The notes under the pieces: generated by a model
Told to the model about the DNA's origin: nothing
Database searches by the model: none
What the model saw: the letters and a program-made list of their open reading frames with translations, nothing else
Made by a program: the position numbers and the translations under genes
In this document: in pieces, positions 45,190-55,253 of the stretch
How the letters are laid out: every line of letters begins with the position of its first letter
Numbering within the stretch: position 1 is the stretch's first letter
NCBI GenBank assembly: GCA_026770025.1
Contig: JAMXDE010000019.1
Span: 806,001-870,000 of the forward strand
Reading direction: 5' to 3'
DNA from: Craspedostauros australis
Taxonomy: Eukaryota > Bacillariophyta > Bacillariophyceae > Mastogloiales > Achnanthaceae
Length of the DNA: 64,000 nucleotides

Positions 45190-46314
45190 ATGCCAGAGAG
45201 TCCGTCAACAACGAATACATCCGACACCGCTCCACAACAACCAAGAAACAAAATGTGGCATTCCGTCATGTTCCGAACGACGGTCACGTTGGTGGTCTTC
45301 GTGTCCGTCTATGCTGGGCTGGCCTCGTCCATCATGGAGACCGACGGCGTTCAAACGACAGGCGCCGCATTGCAGTCGGACCAGCAGCATTTCGTCGCAT
45401 CTGATGGCGGTGATGCGGATCTCGTTGAGGCGGATGTAGGTGATTTGCGGAATACATCCGATGTGTTGGATGGTGAACAGGGAGATGAAGAAGACGACGA
45501 TGAAGATGACGAAGACGACGATGACGAAGAGGATGATGATGATGAAGACGACGATGATGATGATGACGAAGACGATGATGATGATGATGACAACGAGGAT
45601 GATGATGAAAACAATAGAGAAGAATTAGATGGCGAGGAGAATACACAAGAGAATACACAAGAGGAAACAGAAGAAAAAGAACAAGAAGAGGAGAAATGGA
45701 AGGAGATCGGAGAAGACAACGGCACGCGGCAGGACTTCATGCACCACTTCGGCTGCATGGAACACGTGCCATTCCCACAACCTGTGACACGCATCCATGA
45801 CGAGGGCACCTACACCTTCCTGCGCGGCGCCTACACGAGCATCGTGGGGCCGGACGCATCCAACATCCCTGCGAACCCCTTCGAGTCGGCCTTCCACGTC
45901 CCATACTACGTCGCGTACTACCCCACGATGGGTCGCGGCATCTTCACCAAACAGAACATCCCCAACAACACCGTCGTCTGGGACGACCGCGCCGCCGCCC
46001 GCTTCACGACGGCCCAACAATACCGCAAATTGCTCCTCAGCGTCCCGCGGCATCTGGCCTGCGATCTGCTCGTGTGGTGCTACGCCATGAAGGCGCCCGA
46101 CAGCGAGTACGGCGCCGAATTGTTCTGCGATCTCGATGACGGGTCGTTGCTCAATACGGCGTCGTTTCCGGCCCACGTCAATGTGCAGGAACGTCCCGGT
46201 CCCAATGGGCGTCGCCAATTCTACACGACGCGTGAGATTCGGATCGGCGAGCAGCTGTTGTGCGATTACGGCGACTTTGATTACGAAGCCGGATGGCCCA
46301 AGATGGGCATGTGA
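45190..46314 (+). CDS. SET-domain protein with hydrophobic N-terminus and poly-acidic region
   Basis: 374 residues from the ATG at 45190; starting instead at 45253 (MWHSVMF) would give a classic signal peptide, TTVTLVVFVSVYAGLASS. Residues about 100-160 are almost all Asp/Glu, encoded by GAY repeats. The C-terminal 135 residues are a SET domain: GRGIFTKQNIPNNTVV at its start, LLVWCYAMK in the middle, FCDLDDGSLLNTASFPAHVN where the NHSCxPN motif belongs, and IGEQLLCDYGDFDYEA at the end. SET domains methylate lysine using S-adenosylmethionine. Here the NHS triplet is replaced (NTAS), so activity is uncertain. A predicted secretory or membrane location would be unusual for a histone methyltransferase; the acidic tract may bind basic proteins or calcium. 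Confidence 0.8.
   Translation: MPESPSTTNTSDTAPQQPRNKMWHSVMFRTTVTLVVFVSVYAGLASSIMETDGVQTTGAALQSDQQHFVASDGGDADLVEADVGDLRNTSDVLDGEQGDEEDDDEDDEDDDDEEDDDDEDDDDDDDEDDDDDDDNEDDDENNREELDGEENTQENTQEETEEKEQEEEKWKEIGEDNGTRQDFMHHFGCMEHVPFPQPVTRIHDEGTYTFLRGAYTSIVGPDASNIPANPFESAFHVPYYVAYYPTMGRGIFTKQNIPNNTVVWDDRAAARFTTAQQYRKLLLSVPRHLACDLLVWCYAMKAPDSEYGAELFCDLDDGSLLNTASFPAHVNVQERPGPNGRRQFYTTREIRIGEQLLCDYGDFDYEAGWPKMGM
45485..45612 (+). repeat. GAY-codon acidic repeat
   Basis: Imperfect (GAT/GAC/GAA) trinucleotide array inside the SET-domain gene, coding for an Asp/Glu run. In-frame length change would leave the SET domain intact. Confidence 0.9.
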
Positions 46315-46320
46315 GTGTGT

Positions 46321-46350
46321 TTGGATGGATGGATGGATGGATGGATGGAC
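46321..46350. repeat. GGAT microsatellite
   Basis: About seven tandem GGAT units directly after the SET gene's stop codon, in the presumed 3' untranslated region. Confidence 0.9.
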
Positions 46351-46523
46351 AATGACGATGCGTGCATGGATGTATACGTGGAGCACGCAACTCAATCTAC
46401 TCTGATAATAGGATATCTGTCTGAGTGAAATCAATGAGAGGTCTTCTCTACGTACAATTACGACTATGCAACGCTCCGCGATGTGATTCTGCATATTATA
46501 CCTACGCCACTCAACCGAACCTA

Positions 46524-46937
46524 TCATGGCAACAGATCATGTTCCTGCAAGGCGTCTTCCCACAGTACTGCCTTATTCTTGGCAAAGTACCGCTTCAGCA
46601 ACTCGATCAACGCCGCCTCGTCCTCGATCTCCTTGTTCTTCACCACGTGCAGCAACATGTCCGCAGGCATCAACGTCGTGCGATTGGCACACTTGCAACA
46701 ACCGTATACATCGTACGAGATACGAATCAGTTGCATCCGCTTGTCAGCAATGCGGAAGTCGGCATAGACGGCGCCGTCATTGAGCGCAAATGATACATCG
46801 CATGGACGCGTCTTGCATTTGGATGCGATGTTGATGGTCGTCATGGTTTCTTGATTTGTGAGCACGACGATTCTGAGTCGTGGTCGTTGAAACGTGACAA
46901 TCCCGGTTTGGAAGATTTGTACGTCTGTCCGATCCAT
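46524..46937 (-). CDS. Small unknown protein
   Basis: 137 residues from an ATG at 46937, or 106 from a better-placed ATG at 46844 (MTTINIASKCKTRPCDVSF). The second part is well-ordered in appearance: GAVYADFRIADKRMQLIRIS, then YGCCKCANRTTLMPADMLLH, then a helical charged end (EDEAALIELLKRYFAKNKAV). Four cysteines (CK...CCKC) could bind a metal. No signal peptide. I do not recognise a family; the composition argues that it is a real gene. It is convergent with the SET gene and divergent from tatB. Confidence 0.55.
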   Translation of the reverse strand: MDRTDVQIFQTGIVTFQRPRLRIVVLTNQETMTTINIASKCKTRPCDVSFALNDGAVYADFRIADKRMQLIRISYDVYGCCKCANRTTLMPADMLLHVVKNKEIEDEAALIELLKRYFAKNKAVLWEDALQEHDLLP

Positions 46938-47360
46938 TGGGTGTGTGCAAACTTCGTCTGTCCCAATTCAACATCCACTTGTTTGCACGGACGCAGTACA
47001 GACGCTGTCGCTGTTGGTGAAGAGAGAGAGAGATCCACCATGACACAACATGATGTGCGGGCCATCAGGAACAGCTGAGCAAGAAAGCAACCACACAGAA
47101 TCGCAAAAACAGGCAGCTGATTGACAGACACAGACCAAGAAAGACAGTCCATCACATCCAACTTGGTTGTTTAGCTTGCCTTGTGAGTCAGGAGAGCAAA
47201 CGTACCATCGCAAGATCAACAAGACGCGGGCGCTGCCGTTGCATCCATCCATCAAGTCAATCATCAATTCAACGCTTTCAACCACAGCCAATCGCAGTCA
47301 CAACCACAGTCACAATCTCGTTGTGCCAAGAAACCAGCGAGAAAGCAGAAAACGCCAATA

Positions 47361-48932
47361 ATGATGAAGCTCTGCAGGTTGCTCGCGGTGCTGTCCATGC
47401 TCCAAACATGCTGGGGATTCGGGGTCAACCCTGCCTTGTCGCAGAGGCAGATGCGAACAACAGCACCACCAACAACAGCAACAACATACCAGCAGCAGAC
47501 ATCGCCTCGCGTGCGCACGGAATTGAACAGCTTCATGGGGTCCGATGGAGGTATCTTGGGGGTTGGAACTCCGGAATTGGTGCGTGCAAGCATACGTATT
47601 CCATGTGCATTCTATCATACGTGTATTCATGCTGCTGGAGCAGTTAGGAGATGTTGCAGGTGCTTGCATTGCGATGAACCAGTGGATGATGGGCAATTCA
47701 TTCGGTGATGGCTTCAATTGAAATTCTCGAAAAACTAAAGTCCTATTCTTGGATATGGAATCCTAGTTTGATGATGTGCACAATCAATCTGCAATCGCGA
47801 ACATGTGGCAGCTTCCCCCCAATATTCACACCCTCTCCATCTGCTATGTCTCACACTCAAACCACCATCCTCCCAATTCCAAACCACCAACGAAACATAT
47901 TCGCAGTTCCTCATCCTGCTCGTGGGATACTTCGTGCTGGGTCCCTCCGACCTCTACAAACTCACAAAGGAGATTGGTAAGTTCGTCCAGAACTTCCGCA
48001 CCTTCACGACCGAGGCCACGTCCACGATCGAGAACAACCTGGAATCCAACTTGCAGCTCGAGGAGATCCGCAAGGCGCAGCGCGATCTCAATGAAGCCTT
48101 CTCCTTCCGTCGTTCCATCAACGTCGATGAGACCAGCGAGGCCTTTGAGGTCAATGCGCAGACGGAGCGTCTGGGTGAGACGGGGATCGACCCCGTGGCC
48201 AGTGTGGTGGCGCCGGCCACTGTCTCGGAAGCGGCGGCCACCGCGGCGGCCAGCGGCAAGAAGAAGAAGATCCGGCGTCGTCGCAAGAAGCAGCCGGAAG
48301 TCGACATCGCGGCAGCAACGGCGCAACAGCCAGTCACCACCGATATTCCGCAGGACTTGGATATGACCAAGTCATTCGAGGCACCAACTGGACCCGCCAT
48401 GGACGAGATCACGCGCAAGGAACAGGAGGAGGATGCCAAGGCCATGGCCGATTTGGAACGTGCGCGCGCGGAATTGTTGGCGGAACGTGACACTTTGGAG
48501 TCCAAGCGTCAGGCCGCCAGCACCAACACCACATCACTGCGCGACGAGCGCATGGCGCGATTGAAGGGCGAGACCGCGGCGGCGCAACGCGAATTGGCGA
48601 CGTCGGATGACTACGATCTCAGCATCGAAGAAAAGAATGCCGCCGCCAATCGTTTCCAGGCGCAGCTCAATGGATCCTGGAATGATCAGATCGTCGCCGA
48701 CACCGAGGAACTGCAACCGTTGGCAGTCATCATGGACCAGCTGGCGCTGCTGGAAGAGGAGAAGATCGCGGCCGATGTGCGTCTCGAGGAAGAGTACAAA
48801 GTGCGTGCCGAGAATGAGGAGTCGTACTATCGCCAGAAACGCAGCCTGTTGGAGAAGGCGGCGCAGACCATCCAGACCGACTCGTATGCATCGAAGAACA
48901 GCAGCAACAACAACACGACGGCGGTCGTGTAG
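47361..48932 (+). CDS. tatB: Plastid Sec-independent translocase subunit TatB/Hcf106-like
   Basis: Predicted 414 residues from exons 47361-47579 and 47907-48932 (GT-AG intron of 327 bases, phase 0). The leader MMKLCRLLAVLSMLQTCWGF looks like an ER signal peptide with Phe at the cleavage point, followed by a transit-peptide-like, Ser/Thr/Arg-rich segment: the bipartite targeting used for diatom plastids. The mature start has the Tat hallmark, GVGTPEL / FLILLVGYFVLGPSDLYKL, with the hinge and amphipathic helix (TKEIGKFVQNFRTF). The intron falls exactly between GTPEL and the membrane helix. After that come about 300 charged residues with a KKKKIRRRRKK patch and long predicted helices, longer than bacterial TatB. 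TatB forms the twin-arginine receptor in the thylakoid with TatC. Confidence 0.88.
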
Positions 48933-49817
48933 GCCGATGCAGGCATGGTAAGCATTGAAGGCATTGAAAAGCAATGAAAGATTTAAGATAAACACCACAA
49001 GTTCTCCATCGACAATGTACTATCCCAGAACAATGTGCAGAATGGAATGGAGTCATAATATTCTCACTCCTGCAACCATACCAGCATGCCAGACCTCTTC
49101 TCCTTCGAAGGTTGCAGAGATCATGTCCTAATTGCATTGTCTCTGCCCAGCCGCTGCCGACAGATGCCCACTTGCACAACATGCCACTCCGACGATCACA
49201 CCCGACGTAACGCAACGAGCAATGTAGCTAAATGAATAAATGGAGCCAACACTAGTAGGAGGTTAATCGATCATGATGTCGTCCATCATTGTTCCCATTG
49301 TGCAACCTTGACGAGATGCGCCTGTTCTTTGGTGCTTGGTGGTGAACGTGCTATCCTTCCCTCCCCTTCCCTGCTGCGACACCGAGGTGTTCCTTTCTTT
49401 CCCATGGTGGAACCCAACCGAGGTACTCAACGACTACCTCCTGCACTTGCGCGTGCTCGCTGTGCCACGCCATCCGAGACAACCAGTACTCCATCGCGTA
49501 TCTTGTCCCATGCCGTTCCACCACAACCAAATCAAGCCAAACAAAGCCCAAATGATGCGTTTCCTTCCATCGATTCATCCCTGCCTTGACGATGTGTCGT
49601 CACATGCTCTAGCTCCTTTGTTCGTACTCTTGCAGTACGGTGATATTGTGCAGTGCCACAGCCTCGTTGTAGCGGCAACAGCCTTGCATCCCCAGATGTC
49701 TCTCGCAATCCCTTGGCAACGTTTCTGCCATCGCCACGAATAACTAACTATGTCGTGAACGAATGGAAACTCGCGCATGATCGTATGGTACATCTCTTCC
49801 CCTTCTTCCCCGCCTAC
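48933..49817. other. Gap between tatB and the cyclase gene
   Basis: No gene seen; the region lies between the 3' ends of two convergent genes. Frames across 49.3-49.75 kb are short and overlap. Confidence 0.5.
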
Positions 49818-52800
49818 CTACTCCATGATCCACACGGATCCGAGACTCGTCTCCAGGCTCAGCGGCTTCGTTTCGTCGATGAACACAGGAGGGTCGCGCT
49901 CCGGAATGATCTCGTACCCCACCTTGCTGCCGATCTCGACCGCATTGTCCCATGCCATGTTCAGGAGATGGGACACGGCTGCGTTCTTCTTGAACGAATC
50001 GCGCACCGTGAAGTTCTGGTGGGCCTGCGTGATCACCTTGTGTGCGACGACTGCCAGCTCACGCACCGTCTGGCGCACCTTTGGCGATGCGGACGAGTCC
50101 GGTTGCAGGAGCAGCTTTTTGGCCAGAATGCAGCACAGCTCACCGTGCATGGTGAACGGGCACCACCCTGGGCGTGTGAGACAGAGTGTGGCAAACTGAT
50201 CGTCTTCCGATTGTTTGGTCTCCATGTTGGCCAGGAGGGCTTCGCCGCCTCTCAGAGCGTACTGGACACTTCCGGATGGCACGTTGGCCGAGTTGGGAGT
50301 CGCCCAGCAACGCAGCAGGAACTTGATGGTGGGGATCGAAACTTGGCTATCGGAGACGCCGGTTGGGGCACCGCGCCGCGACGAGTGATACTTGACGATG
50401 TACTGCTCGAAGACGTCGTTGAGCTTGTTGACTTGGTCTGGCAGATCCCTCAGGGACACCACGCATGGCAGCAGGCACTTGAGGAGGCTGACCATCATGT
50501 AGCTATCCAGCTTGGGGACGAGCTCCGCGATGGTGTAGTTGAACGCCTCGAGCATCTCCTCCTGTCGGCTGGGACCTGCCGCGTAGAGCCAGATGACGCG
50601 GTTGGCCAGCGCATCCAATGCAAAGTCGATGCCGTAGATGTTGGAGATTTCGTACGAGTGCACGCTGGCCGAGTACACGGCGGCCAGATCGGTGGCCGTG
50701 TTGATGGCATTGTCGAAGTCGCCTCTGGCAGCGAACACGTTGCAGACGGTTCCAAGCGCCTGCGAGTAGTGCGTCGTGTCCTTGTTTTCCAACTCGCGCG
50801 CTTCGTAGCTGAAGAAACAGGCCACATTCTCCTCGAAGTGTCGGTCGTCCGTTTGCAGCAAACGTCCGTCGTTGATGCACGTGATGATCTTGCAGCAGAT
50901 GGTGAAGACGACGGTCAGATCCTCCATCTTCGTGGAGGTGGGGCACTTCTGGTAGATCTCCAACGCATCGAGCAGCGACTGTGCCGCACTGCGCATTCCG
51001 GAACGATCCCACGCCGCGGTGGTCGAAACGAACTCTCCCTTCTTCTTGAGGAAGACCAGGACGTACTCGAGATGGGTCTGCGTGAAGGCCTTGATCTCTG
51101 CCGGTGCGAAGCCTCCGACCTCGTTGGCCTTGTGCTTGGCTCTGTGCTGGTGCTTCTCCACCATCTCTTCGACAATCGACATTCCCTTGTCGCTCCATTC
51201 CTTTCTGTTTTCGAGGGCGTAGTTGAGGCACTCGTCGGACGAGACGCCGAAGACGCGGCACTGATCGAGCTTCTGCGCCAGCGGGATGATGTAGTTATCA
51301 AAGAACCAGAGTTCTCCGGCGTACCATCCGCCGGACGGATCCTTCTGCGCGCGGTTGGACTTGAAGGCGGAGTACATCTCCATGAAGAGGCGTTCGTTCC
51401 ACTTCTTGTAGACGTTCCAATGCTGCATGGTGTGACTGACGTCGGCGGCCTGGATGATGTGCTCCAGAACGATGGTCGCCTTGAGGTTGAGGGCTTCCTC
51501 GACCATGTCATGTTCCGACGAATCATCGCCGCTGTTGGCGCCGTTGCCGTTCTCGAGCATCGCGGAGTGCAAGGAATCGAGATCGAGCGACTTCTTGCTG
51601 ACATCGGACGCGCGTCGTGGTGCCTGCGTGGAGAATGCTTTGTCCCATCGCTGGTTACGCAGCGACTTCATCTTGGGATTGAAGATATCCGTGGCCATGA
51701 CGAAGTTGACGACGTACTGTCGGAAGCGCTTGAGTTCATGCCTCGTGGTGAAGATGGATTGCTGCAGATCCCTGTACTCGGCGCTCATGAGGAGATTCCA
51801 GGCAATATCTACGGAGTTCTGCTCGGCCAGACTCTCGTTCTTGTAGCGGCGGGCGAAGTTGACATTCTCCTTGCCGAGCTGGCCGTTGGGCACGCCGGTG
51901 TGGTCGACATCATGGATGAGGGCTCCGAAGACGACGGCGAATTGGGCCAGCGCGTCCGATGCGATACCGTAGGTGTGATCGTGGAGTCTGGTGGAGTTCT
52001 CGGCCTTGTCGATGTGACCGCCTTCATCTTCGGGTGCCACGATACGCTTGAGGAGCTTGACGGAGGCCATGGTGACGTGACTGGCATGCTCGAAGCTGTG
52101 GAAGGAGTTGAATCGGTAGCGGTCCGAGATGGCGGCGACGTATTCGCGCAGCTGCTCCTTGACTTCGTCCGGGAGTTCGACGTCCTTGGCCTCGGCTTGG
52201 GATGCCTTGCCATCTCTGTGTGCGGCCTGCTTGGGCATGGAAAAGGCTTCTACGACCTCATCGAGGACCATGTCCCCCTTCTCGACGCAGTTGTCTGGGA
52301 ACTGAAGGAGGTCGATATCCTGCTTGTTGGATCCGAAGTGGTTCTTCTTGGTGGCGGGTCCCTGCAGGTCTCGGCGCTGGACGATGACCTCCTTGAGCTG
52401 CGTTTCGAGGAGCTGGACCAACCAGTCGATGAGACGTTGCTGCTTTGCATTTCTGGACCATGATGGGAGGACGGAGTCGCTCTTCTTCTGCGAGACTCCC
52501 TCCTCATCCTCATCTTCCTCATCGGAATCATCGTTGGCGTGGAAGACGGTCTTGGCGTTGGTGCGCGTGGTGTAGACGGACTGTGCACTGCGTCCCTTGG
52601 CGGAGGTGGCGAGCCAGAATGTCTTGAGGATGCCCTTGCCCTTGGCATGCACGGCGTTGAGACGTTCTCGCACCCATCCTCTCTTTCCGTTCTGGATGAG
52701 GAGACGCGCCGTGGTCTCTGAGATCTGGATGCGGCTCTTGAGGCATGTGCTCTCCATGCGGCTGGCCGTGTTGACGGTGTCCCCGAATAGCTGGAAGCGC

Positions 52801-55253
52801 GTCTTCTGTCCTCGCAGGACACCTGCCGTGACCTGTCCGCTGTGCATTCCGATCTTGAGACGCAGCTCACCGGTGTCTGGTCCCAGGCTGATCTCTAGCA
52901 TTCTGAACTGTTCGTGGACGCGGTGCATGCAGTCACGTGCGAAACGTGCCATGCGCAGGGCGTGGTCGGATTGCGGATCGGGCAGGCCAGTGACGGCCAT
53001 GTAGGAGTCTCCGATGGTCTCGACCTTGAACACGCCACGGCGGCGAGCCAGAGCGTCCATGGTTTGGAAGATGTTTTCCAACAAGGTGAAGACCTGTTCA
53101 TTGTGGGTATTGTGATTGTTGTTGTTGTGTGTGATTGTTGTGATTGTTTTGGATGGGAAAGTGTGTGAGTTGATGATGGACAAGAGGTTGCACACTTGCG
53201 TTGCTTGTCATGTCCTGCTGCCTTCCACCTGTCACCAAAGTGAGCCACCACAACAACCACCAACGCAATACAACAACAAACGACACAATATACAACAACC
53301 ACCATACGACATTGCACATACCTGCTCCGGTTCACGTTCGGAACTCCAAGCACTGAATCCCGAAATATCCGTGAAAGCGACTGTACAGTACGGAAATAGC
53401 TCGGCCAACGGACTCTGATGCAAGATGGACATATCATCTTCGCCGGTCGTGGGCTGATTGCTCTTGGGCCCATGCGTGCTGGTGAGAAGCGACTTGAGCT
53501 CCTGCTTGGGATGCGAATACTGCGGAGGCGCGCTTTCGGCCGCCGCCGCCGGCGGTGGTTGGTTGGCGCCGCTGCCGTCGTTGGGTTGATTGAGGATGCG
53601 CTGCAGGACGCGCTGCGGGAACATCTGTTTGGCGACGGCGTGATCGACCTTTGAGTTCTCGAGGACCTGCACGAGTTTGGATCGGATGGTGCGGTCGTAG
53701 TAGACGGCGCCGAGCATGGCGAGGATGAGGAGGACGATGATGAGGGCGGTCGTGAGGTAGATGTTGACGAAGAGGCCGTCATCGTCGTCATCGTCGTGGG
53801 CGTCCGTGGTGGTGGGGTAGACGGCGATGGTGTAGCGGCAGTCGGACGATGGCAGGAGGGTGTGGTCGAGGGCGAGCTTGCGCTCGAAGTCGCCGTTGCT
53901 GTGGCTGTCGCTGAAGCCGAGCGGCGTGACGGAGTTGTCCTCGTTGATCTGGAAGGTGAAGACGCCGTCGCAGGTGTTGGACAGGACCAGCCTCTGCGTG
54001 TCGTCGTTCTCGTCGTCTTGGTCGACCGCCCTGGCCGAGCGCATGACGGTGTCGAGGAAGCGGCTCCAATCGACGAGGACGGAGAGGATGGCGTCGGCCC
54101 CGTTGACAGAGGCGATGGGGTAGTGCAGCCAGGAGACGGGCGTCGTGGATGCATCGAAGGAGAGGTCGTTGTCGCCCGTCATGCCCCTGAAGTAGGTGAC
54201 GTAAGAAGCAGAGGCTGCGTCCACGAAGTTGCCGAGGTTGCCCGGCTTGACGGAGGAGGCCGCCGCCGGCAGGACGAGCTGCGTGAGGTCATCGCCGATG
54301 GCCCAGAGATGGACGGGCTGCAGCTGCGCCACGGGGTGGTCCGCGACCGGCTTCGTGGTGGGCAGCACAGGCAGCAGAGCGTCCACCTTTGCCGTGGCCG
54401 TGGTGAGGACGACCTGCTGTTGGTGATCGACTATGTGCGACTGGCGCTTGATGGCGGAGCCGGTGGGCCAGGAGGTGTTGGAGGCCCTGAGGGTGGCGGC
54501 CCAGTCCTGCTTGAGCTGCTGCGAGTCGAGGACGGGGGAGACGACGGTGAGGACGATGGGCGAGTCCGTCTGGTGCTGGTGCTTGGCGGTGCCGGGCATG
54601 GCCATCTGATCGAGGTCCGGGAAGAAGGGGAAGGCGGCCAGGGAGGCGTCGCTTGTGGGGTAGGTCACGGCGCTGCGACTGAGGCCGTCGACGAAGCGCA
54701 GCATCTGGTCGTACTCCTGCTGGACGAGGTCGAGGATCTTGGCGGCCTCGATGTCGTAGACGGAGGAGAACTTGTCGCTGTTGTACTGGCGGAAGACGAG
54801 GACGTGGAAGGTGGGGACGCCGAGGATGAGCACCACGAAGCAGGCCCAGAGCGCGGCGCGCAGCCAGTACACGGTGTCGCGGTCGGCGGGCTCTTCGCCA
54901 TCGTCGTTGCCCCGCCGCTTGCTGCGCTTGGTGGTGCGCTTCTTGTTGCCGTGGAAGGACCACACGGAGGCATCGTCATCGTCGCTGTCGTCGTCCGCGT
55001 TCGGGAGGTACAGGCTGGCGTCGTCCTGCTGCTTCTCCTCGTCGTTGAACGTCTCCTGCCTCTCTCCCCCATGCGACTGCTGCGACTGCGGCTGCACCTT
55101 GGACTGCTCCATCTTCGGCAGGAAGCCGTTGCGGTTGCTCACTGGGGCGCACGAAGACGCGTCACCTTCGCTTCCGGAGGACGAGCTGTCATCCTCCATT
55201 TCGAACGAAGAATTTGACGCATTCTGCTTCAGCGCGCTCTTCAGAGGTGCCAT
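49818..55253 (-). CDS. Membrane nucleotide cyclase-phosphodiesterase fusion
   Basis: Predicted 1735 residues from exons 55253-53322 and 53093-49818 (GT-AG intron of 228 bases, phase 0, inside the cyclase domain). The start is the first ATG of the frame (MAPLKSALK). Order: disordered acidic N-terminus; TM1 about 133-154; a 340-residue extracytoplasmic sensor region; TM2 about 494-519; class III cyclase about 620-805 with metal Asp in FTDISGFS and GDSY, and transition-state FGDTVNTASRMES; HD-type phosphodiesterase about 974-1290 with FHSFEHASH, HDVDHTGVPN (His1038) and AADVSH; then about 400 helical residues of unknown type. Glu in KVETIGD is the guanylyl-cyclase-like choice (adenylyl cyclases have Lys), but the second specificity position (RFQLFGD) is Gln, so the nucleotide is uncertain. 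The protein would make and destroy a cyclic nucleotide in response to an outside signal. Confidence 0.9.

Noticed and set aside
45625-46527. A 300-codon minus-strand frame across the SET gene
   Set aside because: The plus strand encodes a recognisable SET domain; the minus frame is its shadow.
49653-52463. A 936-codon plus-strand open frame
   Set aside because: It is the antisense shadow of the cyclase-PDE exon on the minus strand, whose translation carries clear catalytic motifs; the plus-strand product has no recognisable domain.
53796-55217. A 473-codon plus-strand open frame rich in Val/Gly/Asp
   Set aside because: Antisense to exon 1 of the cyclase-PDE gene; the composition follows from GC-rich codons on the other strand.
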